From Petralouisia muris (lineage in GTDB: Bacteria; Bacillota; Clostridia; Lachnospirales; Lachnospiraceae), in NCBI RefSeq assembly GCF_004793545.1, contig NZ_SRYA01000005.1, positions 1 to 64,000 on the forward strand: 64,000 nt of DNA, given 5' to 3'. Position 1 is the stretch's first letter. The number at the start of each line of letters is the position of its first letter. This document shows, piece by piece, positions 44,209 to 52,700 of this stretch. The notes under the pieces were generated by a model, which was given only the letters and a program-made list of their open reading frames with translations, was not told the DNA's origin and did not search any database. Made by a program: the position numbers and the translations under genes.

Positions 44209-45703
44209 AAGAACCAAGGAAGAAATCAAAAACACCATAGAAGCTTATCTGAAAAAGGATGAATACGGGGCTTATGAGATTCCGGTTATCCGGCAGCGTC
44301 CCATGCTTCTCTTAGGGCCTCCCGGCGTTGGAAAGACCCAGATCATGGAGCAGATTTCCAGAGAATGCAAAATCGGGCTGGTGGCCTATACCATCACCCA
44401 CCATACCAGGCAGAGCGCCATTGGCCTGCCCTTTATTTCCAAAAAACAATACGGAGGCAGGGAATATGCGGTGACTGAATATACCATGAGCGAGATTGTA
44501 GCTTCCGTGTATGAGAAAATGGAGCAGACTGGGCTTTCGGAAGGAATTCTTTTTCTTGACGAGATTAATTGTGTGTCAGAAACGCTGGCGCCTGCCATGC
44601 TGCAGTTTCTTCAGTGCAAATCCTTCGGCAATCATAAGCTTCCGGAAGGCTGGATTATTGTTGCGGCGGGAAATCCGCCGGAGTATAATAAATCGGTGCG
44701 GGAATTTGATGTGGTTACCATGGACCGGGTGAAGCGGATAGAGGTGGAGGCTGACTTTGAAGTATGGAAGGAGTACGCCTATCGCCAGGGGCTTCACGGA
44801 GCGGTGATTTCTTATTTGAATGCCAGGAAGCAGAATTTTTATCAGATGGAAACTACAGTGGACGGCAGGAATTTTGCAACTCCAAGGGGCTGGGAGGATT
44901 TATCAGATTTTATCTGGGTGTATGAGAAGCTGGGAAAAATCATAGATCGGGAAGTAGTGGCCCAGTATATTCAGTTTCCGAAAATTGCTAAAGATTTTGC
45001 AAATTATTTGGAGTTGTATGACAAGTATCAGACAGATTATCAATTAGAGGAAATTTTTCGGGGACATTTGGATGAAATTCTGTTAAAAAAGATTGGACAT
45101 GCTTCCTTTGATGAGCGGCTCAGTGTATTGGGATTAATCCTTTCCAGAGTGAACGAAATGTTGAAAAAGGCAGTGCAGTGGGAAGAATATATGGAGCGGC
45201 TTCAGTCCTGTCTGCTGGAGTATAAGGAGCTGACAGAGAGTGATTCTGATGATGCGGATGGACAAGAATTGTTCTCTGATATTTGCAATAAGTTAAATGT
45301 AAATTATACGAAATTGAGCAAGTCAGAGCTTCTTGGACGGGAAGAGAAAAAACAATATCAGAGAATCCTTCATGCCCTGGAAAGGTTTGGGCAGACATTG
45401 AAGCTGGAGGGGATTCGGGAGAGGCGGCAGTCTTTTGCGCGGGTGAAAGAATTGTTTACACTGGAACATGAAGCTTATGAGGGACAGCAGAATCAATCCC
45501 TGGAGGCTCTGGAATACGCTTTTGATTTTATGGAGGGAGCTTTTGGCACAGGGCAGGAAATGGTAATGTTCATTACGGAACTGAATTCTAATTATTACAG
45601 CGTAAAATTTCTGGAGGGCTGCGGCTGTGAAAGATATTTTCAGTATAATCAGGAATTGCTTTTTGATGAAAAGCGCAGAAAATTACTGGAACGTTTGTCA
45701 TAA
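44198..45703 (+). CDS. MoxR-like AAA ATPase
   Basis: 501 residues. AAA+ core: Walker A LLGPPGVGKTQIMEQI (about residues 38-53), Walker B GILFLDEINCVSETLAPAML, sensor VAAGNPPEYNKSV, Arg region MDRVKRIEV. The C-terminal 250 residues are helical. MoxR-type ATPases work with VWA proteins to remodel or insert cofactors in target proteins. Here the VWA partner overlaps by 11 bases, so the two are almost certainly made together. The target is unknown; the LRR protein and the folate genes share the apparent transcript. A HAD phosphatase follows after 11 bases. Confidence 0.88.
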   Translation: MNIKRTKEEIKNTIEAYLKKDEYGAYEIPVIRQRPMLLLGPPGVGKTQIMEQISRECKIGLVAYTITHHTRQSAIGLPFISKKQYGGREYAVTEYTMSEIVASVYEKMEQTGLSEGILFLDEINCVSETLAPAMLQFLQCKSFGNHKLPEGWIIVAAGNPPEYNKSVREFDVVTMDRVKRIEVEADFEVWKEYAYRQGLHGAVISYLNARKQNFYQMETTVDGRNFATPRGWEDLSDFIWVYEKLGKIIDREVVAQYIQFPKIAKDFANYLELYDKYQTDYQLEEIFRGHLDEILLKKIGHASFDERLSVLGLILSRVNEMLKKAVQWEEYMERLQSCLLEYKELTESDSDDADGQELFSDICNKLNVNYTKLSKSELLGREEKKQYQRILHALERFGQTLKLEGIRERRQSFARVKELFTLEHEAYEGQQNQSLEALEYAFDFMEGAFGTGQEMVMFITELNSNYYSVKFLEGCGCERYFQYNQELLFDEKRRKLLERLS

Positions 45704-45714
45704 AGGAGGAAAAT

Positions 45715-46374
45715 ATGAAGAAGACCACCATATTATTTGATTTGGACGGAACTCTGGTGAATACCGAAGAAGGGGTGGATAAAAGCGTCCGGTATACCCT
45801 GGAAAAATATGGGATGAAGGAACCGGACAGGAATACGGTCCGGCGGTTTATCGGCCCTTTGCTGGTGGATTCCTTTCAGCGGGAATATGGATTTTCCCGA
45901 GAAAAAGCAGAGGAAGCGGATCTGATATTCAGGGAACGGTATGAAACCATCGGCTTGTTTGAGTGTGAATTGTTTCCCGGCGTGAAAGAAGCTCTGAAGA
46001 TCTTGAAAGAAAAAGGGTATAAAATCAGTGTGGCTTCCTCCAAGGAAGAGGTGCCCTGTCAACGGATTTTGGAACGTTTGGGCATTGCAGAATATTTCGA
46101 TTTGATCTGCGGAGCCCGGCTGAAAGAAAATATCGGAGAGAAGGCGGAGGTTTTGAATGATGCATTAAAGCGTCTTGGGATTTCTGATAAAAAGGAAGCG
46201 GTATTAATTGGCGACAGCAGGTATGACGCCAGAGGCGCAAAAGAAGCAGGAATTGACTGTATCGGCGTTTCCTATGGATTTGAAGAGGATTTGGAAGAAA
46301 TGCGCAAGGCCGGCGTAAAGGAAATCTTTGATACGCTTGCCCAAGTGATAGAATATCTGGAATCTGCGGATTGA
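45715..46374 (+). CDS. HAD-family phosphatase (Gph/PpaX-like)
   Basis: 219 residues. Motif I is TTILFDLDGTLVNTEEGVD (nucleophile Asp), motif II VASSKEE, motif III a Lys in KENIGEKAEVL, motif IV VLIGDSRYDARGAKEAG. A helical cap follows motif I, as in phosphoglycolate phosphatases. A small phosphorylated metabolite is the likely substrate; which one is not evident. ATG 45715 follows AAAGGAGG. It is the last gene of the long run that begins at folC. A 47-base tandem duplication begins 7 bases after its stop codon. Confidence 0.88.
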   Translation: MKKTTILFDLDGTLVNTEEGVDKSVRYTLEKYGMKEPDRNTVRRFIGPLLVDSFQREYGFSREKAEEADLIFRERYETIGLFECELFPGVKEALKILKEKGYKISVASSKEEVPCQRILERLGIAEYFDLICGARLKENIGEKAEVLNDALKRLGISDKKEAVLIGDSRYDARGAKEAGIDCIGVSYGFEEDLEEMRKAGVKEIFDTLAQVIEYLESAD

Positions 46375-46381
46375 AATTTCA

Positions 46382-46475
46382 GATGCGGAAATGATAGAAT
46401 CTCGGAAGGCTGAACATGGATGCTTTCGGATACGGAAGCGATAGAACATCGGAAGGCTGAACATGGATGCTTTTG
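46382..46475 (+). repeat. 47-base tandem duplication
   Basis: Two adjacent copies (46382-46428, 46429-46475), each ending TCGGAAGGCTGAACATGGAT and then GCTTT. They differ at six or so positions. The second copy runs into a small palindrome, TTGTAT-TCAG-ATACAA (46473-46488), in front of ddh. Confidence 0.8.
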
Positions 46476-46537
46476 TATTCAGATACAAGAGATAAAATAA
46501 AATCAGAATATTATTTTTAGAAAAGGAGAATGCAAGG

Positions 46538-47524
46538 ATGAGTATTAGAATTGGAATTTTAGGCTATGGAAATCTTGGGAGAGGAGTGGAATGCGCAGTC
46601 AGGCAGAATCCGGACATGGAGTTATCAGCGGTATTTACCAGGCGAGATCCGGCACAGGTTTCCATTCTCACAAAAGAGGCGGCGGTGTGCAGGGTTTCAG
46701 AAGCGGAGAAATGGAAAGGGAAAATTGATGTGATGATTCTCTGCGGCGGAAGCGCAACGGATCTGCCCCAGCAGACGCCCCAATACGCCCGATATTTTAA
46801 TGTAGTGGACAGTTTTGACACCCATGCAAGGATACCGGAGCATTTTGCCAATGTGGATCAGGCGGCGAAAGAGAACGGAACGCTCGGCATTATTTCTGTG
46901 GGCTGGGACCCGGGAATGTTTTCTTTAAACCGTATGTACGCCAATGCAATTTTGCCGGAAGGGAAAGATTACACTTTCTGGGGCAAGGGGGTCAGTCAGG
47001 GCCACTCTGACGCCATTCGGAGAATTGCGGGAGTGAAAAATGCAAAACAGTATACGATTCCGGTGGAACATGCTTTGGAAGCTGTGCGGGCAGGAGAGAA
47101 TCCCGCGCTTACCACCAGGCAGAAGCATACAAGAGAGTGCTTTGTCGTGTTGGAAGAAGGGGCAGATCCGGCGAAAATAGAAGAAGAAATCAAGACTATG
47201 CCCAATTATTTTGCAGATTATGATACGACAGTGCACTTTATCAGTGAAGAGGAATTATTAAAGAACCACAGTGGGATTCCCCACGGCGGATTTGTGATCC
47301 GTTCCGGCAAAACCGGGTGGGAGCAGGAAAACAGCCACGTCGTCGAATACAGCCTGAAACTGGATTCTAATCCGGAATTTACAGCCAGTGTCATTGCGGC
47401 GTATGCAAGAGCGGCTTACCGCCTGTCTCAGGAAGGGCAGACCGGATGCAGGACAGTATTTGACATTGCGCCGGCTTATTTGAGCCCGAAAAGCGGGGAA
47501 GAGCTGCGGAAACATTTGTTATAG
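46538..47524 (+). CDS. ddh: meso-Diaminopimelate D-dehydrogenase
   Basis: Makes meso-diaminopimelate in one NADPH-dependent step from tetrahydrodipicolinate, for peptidoglycan and lysine. 328 residues: NADP-binding IGILGYGNLGRGVECAV, DVMILCGGSATDLPQQTP, VVDSFDTHARIPEHF, ISVGWDPGMFSLNRMY, FWGKGVSQGHSDAIR. All are typical of the dimeric dehydrogenase used by a subset of Firmicutes and Bacteroidetes in place of the acetylase or succinylase route. ATG 46538 follows AAAAGGAG. It is monocistronic as far as can be seen. Confidence 0.93.
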   Translation: MSIRIGILGYGNLGRGVECAVRQNPDMELSAVFTRRDPAQVSILTKEAAVCRVSEAEKWKGKIDVMILCGGSATDLPQQTPQYARYFNVVDSFDTHARIPEHFANVDQAAKENGTLGIISVGWDPGMFSLNRMYANAILPEGKDYTFWGKGVSQGHSDAIRRIAGVKNAKQYTIPVEHALEAVRAGENPALTTRQKHTRECFVVLEEGADPAKIEEEIKTMPNYFADYDTTVHFISEEELLKNHSGIPHGGFVIRSGKTGWEQENSHVVEYSLKLDSNPEFTASVIAAYARAAYRLSQEGQTGCRTVFDIAPAYLSPKSGEELRKHLL

Positions 47525-47660
47525 AAAAGTATTTTGTTTGCTGGCATAAAAAAATTCTGGAAACTGCCGATATTAATTTCAGCTACGGATGGCATTTATT
47601 TCCAGGGAATGGAATAGGTGCCGTTTTTTAATTTCTTTTGGAGCACAGGAGGGAAAAATT

Positions 47661-48452
47661 ATGTTAAGCAGAGTGCAGAACAGTACAGGAAATGGATATT
47701 TTTCACAGGCAGTTTCGGAATACGCCAGGAGGATGAAACCGGAAGAGAAGAAAAAGAATCATTCGTCAGGGAAAACCATTGCTGAATTCTCTGAGAAAGA
47801 ATGGAACAAGCTATTACAGAAGGTGGATTACTCTATAGAAAGCTATAAAACAGATGTGAAGCAGAGACAAAAAGAAGCGCTGGAGCGGAAAAAAGAACAG
47901 GCGGATCAAGCTGCTTTCGCAAACGGGAATTCGGGACAGGAATATGAGACGAATGTATTGTGGGAAGGGAAAGCCCGCAGCATGCGTTTTCATAAGATTA
48001 ATCAGGAAAAGTCTGAAATGGGCCAGGAGCAAAATCAGGAATTGAAGATTGTGGACACGATTTCTGATGAGTTAAAAGACGAGGCAATACGGAAAATCAT
48101 CGGGAACCGGAAGAGCGCTCCCTATTCCATGCTGGCAGATGAAAATGGGATGATTACCTATCATGGAGTAGTCTTCCAGTGCGATGAGGAACAGAACAGC
48201 CTGTGTCTGGGAGATGTGTCAGATCCAGACCAGTGTATTTCCGTTCCTTTAGAAAGCGGCGGCCGCCTGGTGGTAAACCGTAATGATATTGATGCGCTTT
48301 CTACGGCTATCGGCATGTTTTCGCCGGAAGATATCAGGCGGATTATGCAGGCCATTGCCCAGGATGGAAAAGTAAAGAAGACGGAAATGGAGATAGAGGA
48401 TATGACCAGCGGGGTGGAAGTGCTGGAGAAAGAAAAGGAAGAAGAATCATGA
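47661..48452 (+). CDS. Uncharacterised soluble protein
   Basis: 263 residues, not recognised. It starts MLSRVQNSTGNGYFSQAVSE, has a charged helical part (KTIAEFSEKEWNKLLQKVDY; VKQRQKEALERKKEQADQ) and an apparently folded C-terminal region (APYSMLADENGMITYHGVVF; GGRLVVNRNDIDALSTAIGM), then an acidic tail. No signal peptide or membrane segment. ATG 47661 follows CAGGAGGG; the longer in-frame reading from 47589 lacks a site. Its end overlaps the CPBP protease gene by 4 bases (ATGA), so the two are translationally coupled. The upstream 136 bases hold nothing clear. Confidence 0.75.
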   Translation: MLSRVQNSTGNGYFSQAVSEYARRMKPEEKKKNHSSGKTIAEFSEKEWNKLLQKVDYSIESYKTDVKQRQKEALERKKEQADQAAFANGNSGQEYETNVLWEGKARSMRFHKINQEKSEMGQEQNQELKIVDTISDELKDEAIRKIIGNRKSAPYSMLADENGMITYHGVVFQCDEEQNSLCLGDVSDPDQCISVPLESGGRLVVNRNDIDALSTAIGMFSPEDIRRIMQAIAQDGKVKKTEMEIEDMTSGVEVLEKEKEEES

Positions 48453-49330
48453 ATGCAAAGAATAACCCATACAACAGCAGCGCGATTTTCAAGTCTTGGA
48501 ATGTCATATATCCGATTTTTATTTACTTTGTGGTGACAAATCTTGCCATGTCACTGTTTGCTATGTTTGCCTCCTTTCTGGGGGCAGACATCCAGGAACA
48601 GTACATGGCGCTGCAGACGGCGGCGGTGGCGGTGACCATTCCCTTTATGGTACGTTATTACAGCAAAGACCGCAAAGTACCCACTGTATTTTGGAAGCGC
48701 ATGGAGCTGATGTTTCAGAAGAAAAGCTTGGTCCAGAAAGCGGGAAACGGAGTTCTGATGTTTCTTGCAGGGGCTTTTGTGGGAGCGGCGCTGAACAATC
48801 TTCTGGCGTTAACGACACTGAAAGAGATTTCCCAGGGATTTCAGGAGGTCAACAGCTATTTTTTTGCAGGAGGAATTTTCTTTGAATTGCTGGGCGCCTG
48901 TTTGCTGACTCCTTTTCTGGAGGAATTATTGTACCGCAGCGTAGTGTATGCAAGGTTGTGTGATTTGCTGATTGTAACGAATGAAGAAAAGACAGAGAAA
49001 GGCCGCAAAAAGGAGCGGCAAAGTCGACTGATTGCTATGACGCTGTCCGCATTGCTGTTTGGAGTGCTTCATCAGAATCTGGTGCAGTTTGTGTATGCGG
49101 GAGCGCTGGGAATAATGCTGGCCTGGTTTGTAGAGGAGGCCGGACATTTTTATGGCGCATTTCTGGCCCATGTAGGGGCAAATCTGATTTCTGTGCTGCG
49201 GGTGGAAACTGGAATGCTTCGGTGGATGGAACAGAGCAGAAGTGTTTTTGCAGGGGCTACCGCAGGTCTGGCAGTCATCAGCGCTGTGCTTCTTGGGGGG
49301 ATTTGGGGGCTGAACAAAAAGAGGCAGTGA
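48449..49330 (+). CDS. CPBP-family intramembrane protease
   Basis: 293 residues with about seven hydrophobic segments. The three family motifs are intact: FLEELLYRSVVYARL (EExxxR), SALLFGVLHQN (FxxxH) and FLAHVGANLISV (HxxxN). These are the glutamate and metal-site residues of the Rce1/CAAX-processing and bacteriocin-immunity (Abi) family. Substrates in bacteria range from bacteriocins to anti-sigma factors; nothing here identifies one. It is coupled to the unknown soluble protein upstream, which may be its partner. A terminator hairpin lies about 50 bases downstream. Confidence 0.88.
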   Translation: MNAKNNPYNSSAIFKSWNVIYPIFIYFVVTNLAMSLFAMFASFLGADIQEQYMALQTAAVAVTIPFMVRYYSKDRKVPTVFWKRMELMFQKKSLVQKAGNGVLMFLAGAFVGAALNNLLALTTLKEISQGFQEVNSYFFAGGIFFELLGACLLTPFLEELLYRSVVYARLCDLLIVTNEEKTEKGRKKERQSRLIAMTLSALLFGVLHQNLVQFVYAGALGIMLAWFVEEAGHFYGAFLAHVGANLISVLRVETGMLRWMEQSRSVFAGATAGLAVISAVLLGGIWGLNKKRQ

Positions 49331-49367
49331 TTGGGGAAAACAAAGGAATCTGTTTTTCCCACTGCAT

Positions 49368-49409
49368 ATGCAAAAAGCCTTGGCGCAGTTCGCTGCGCTT
49401 ACGTTTTTT
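49368..49409 (+). terminator. Terminator after the CPBP gene
   Basis: GCGCAG-TTCG-CTGCGC (49383-49398), a stable UUCG-type tetraloop, flanked by AAAAAG on the left and ACGTTTTTT on the right. Confidence 0.8.
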
Positions 49410-49746
49410 GACATGTGTCTTTGAAGAAAAATTTTAACACAATTCAATAAAATCTTCGATTTTTAATTCAAATCAATAAAATTCCAGAAAAAAATTTCTT
49501 TCATATTTCAATAAAATTGTTTGTATATTTGCCTATTAATGTGAAAATATCATTAATTATCAGAAAATTTATAGTTAAAAATTAATATAATCAAATTATC
49601 AGATAATAATGGCAAAAAAATGGTTTACAGAAATGAAAAAATATTGTATAGTTATATCAGCACTTTAATACAACAAAGTACCCATGCAGCCATACATTTG
49701 ACATATCAAAAACCGGCGGCTGCAATTTGGCAGGGAGGATGAGAAC
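49410..49746 (+). promoter_or_regulatory. AT-rich gltB control region with promoter and direct repeats
   Basis: 337 bases, strikingly AT-rich. The decamer TCAATAAAAT occurs three times (49444-49453, 49473-49482, 49508-49517), spaced 29 and 35 bases. The promoter is strong: -35 TTTACA (49624-49629), 17-base spacer, extended -10 TTGTATAGT with TATAGT at 49647-49652. In the leader, GCAGCC (about 49685) can pair with GGCTGC (about 49716). The repeats lie 110-180 bases upstream of the -35, suitable for an activator such as a GltC-like protein; no such regulator is adjacent. Confidence 0.65.
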
Positions 49747-52700
49747 ATGCAGGAAACGAAAAGAACAGCCATGGGCATGTATAACCCAGGCTTTGAACAT
49801 GACAACTGCGGAATCGGCGCAGTGGTGAATATTAAGGGAATCAAGACCCACCAGACCGTAGAAAATGCATTGAAGATTGTAGAGAATCTGAAACACAGGG
49901 CAGGAAAGGATGCGGAAGGGAAAACGGGAGACGGCGTAGGAATTCTTCTGCAGATTTCCCATAAATTCTTCAAAAAGGCGGCAAAAGAGGCGGGAATTGA
50001 GGTGGGAGAAGAACGGGATTACGGAATCGGCATGTTTTTCTTTTCCCAGGATGAGCTGAAGCGGAATCAGGCTAAAAAGATGTTTGAAGTCATTGTGAAA
50101 AAGGAAGGCATGGAATTTCTGGGCTGGCGGAAAGTGCCCATTGCGCCGGAACAGCTGGGCCAGAAAGCCGTGGATTGTATGCCTTATATTATGCAGGGAT
50201 TTGTGAAGCGGCCGAAGAATGTGGAAAAGGGGCTGGCCTTTGACCGGAAGCTGTATGTAGCCAGACGGGTGTTTGAACAGTCCAACGATGACGTTTATGT
50301 GGTTTCTTTGTCCAGCCGGACGATTGTATATAAGGGAATGTTTCTGGTAGAACAGCTTCGTCTGTTTTTTGGAGATTTGCAGGATAAAGATTATGAATCC
50401 GCCATTGCGACGGTGCATTCCAGATTTTCCACCAACACCAACCCAAGCTGGGAGCGGGCGCATCCCAATCGTTTTATTGTGCATAACGGGGAAATCAATA
50501 CCATCCTTGGAAATGCGGATAAGATGCTGGCGCGGGAAGAAACCATGGAATCTGTCTATTTAAAAGGACAGCTGCAGAAGGTGCTTCCGGTGGTAAATGC
50601 GGAAGGCTCAGACTCCGCTATGCTGGATAATACATTGGAATTTCTGGTGATGAGCGGCATGGATCTGCCTTTGGCGGTGATGATTACCATTCCAGAGCCC
50701 TGGGCCAACAACGCCCTAATGAGCCAGAAGAAAAAGGATTTCTACCAGTATTACGCCACCATGATGGAGCCTTGGGACGGGCCGGCTTCCATTGTGTTCA
50801 GCGACGGGGACATCCTGGGGGCGGTTCTGGATCGGAACGGGCTGCGTCCCTCCCGCTATTATATTACCGAGGATGACAACCTGATTCTTTCCTCAGAAGT
50901 GGGGGTTCTGGATGTTGATCCGATGAAAATCGCAGCAAAAGAACGTCTCCGTCCGGGAAAAATGCTTTTGGTGGATACGGTCCAGGGCCGGATCATTGAC
51001 GACGATGAATTAAAAGAAAAATATGCCAATAGACAGCCTTACGGGGAATGGCTGGATCGGCACCTGATTAATTTGTCTGATTTAAAGATCCCCAATCAGC
51101 GTGTGCCGGAGTATGAGAAAAAAGAACGCCAGAGAATGCAGAAAACCTTTGGCTACACCTATGAATCTTTGAAGGAAGCTATTTTGCCTATGGCGAAAAA
51201 CGGCGGAGAAGGAACGGCGGCCATGGGAATTGACACGCCCCTTGCGGCATTGGCCGGGGATCATCAGCCTCTGTTTAACTATTTTAAACAGAAATTTGCC
51301 CAGGTCACCAATCCGCCCATTGATTCCATTCGGGAAGAAGTGGTGACAAGCGCCACGGTCTATATTGGCGAGGATGGAAACCTGCTGGAAGAAAGGCCCC
51401 TGAACTGTCAGGTGCTGAAGGTAGACAATCCGATTTTGACCAATACGGATATTATGAAAATAAAGTCCATGAAAGCAGAAGGCTTCAAGGTGGTGGAGAT
51501 TCCAATTATCTACTATAAAAATACCAGCCTGGAAAAAGCCATTGACCGTTTGTTTGTGGAAGCGGACCGGGCATACCGAGACGGAGCCAATATTTTGATT
51601 CTGTCTGACCGGGGCGTGGATGAAAACCATGTGCCAATCCCTTCCCTATTGGCAGTGTCCGCCCTGCAGCAGCATTTGATTAAAACAAAAAAAAGGACAG
51701 CTCTTGCAATGATTCTGGAATCGGGAGAACCCAGGGAAGTCCATCACTTTGCCACATTGCTGGGATACGGCGCCTGTGCCATCAATCCTTATCTGGCGCA
51801 GGATACGGTAAAACAGCTGATTGACGATCATATGTTGGATAAAGATTATTATGCGGCCATTGCAGATTACAACCACGCTATTATCCATGGAATCGTAAAG
51901 ATTGCGGCTAAGATGGGAATTTCTACGATTCAGTCCTATCAGGGCGCCAAGATTTTTGAGGCAATCGGCATCTCTGCCGATGTCATTAATAAATATTTTA
52001 CCAATACGGTAAGCCGCATTGGGGGAATTACGTTAAAGGATATTGAAGAAGACGTCAACGCCCTTCATTCCAGCGCCTACGATCCGCTGGGGCTGGAAAC
52101 CGATTTGACCCTGGAGAGCCGGGGGCGCCACAAGATGCGCAGCGGCGCAGACAGCCATTTGTACAACCCCCAGACCATCCATTTGCTGCAGGAGTCCACA
52201 AAGCGAGGAGATTATCAGCTGTTTAAACAATATACGAAGGCGGCGGACGGACAGGAGAAAAACGCCAATATCCGGGGAATGATGGATTTTGCATATCCGA
52301 AGAAATCCATTCCTTTGGAGGAAGTGGAAAGCGTGGATTCCATCGTGACAAGGTTTAAAACAGGGGCCATGTCTTACGGTTCCATTTCCCAGGAGGCCCA
52401 TGAGACATTGGCAATTGCCATGAACCGTCTCCATGGTAAATCCAACAGCGGCGAGGGCGGAGAAAGCCCGGAGCGTCTGGTGACAGGTTCCGATGGCAAA
52501 AACCGCTGTTCCGCCATCAAGCAGGTGGCTTCCGGACGGTTCGGCGTGACCAGCCGTTATCTTGTCAGCGCAAAGGAAATCCAGATTAAGATGGCCCAGG
52601 GGGCGAAACCGGGAGAAGGAGGACATCTGCCGGGGCAGAAAGTGTATCCCTGGATTGCCAGAACCAGGCTTTCCACGCCGGGAGTGTCGTTGATTTCTCC

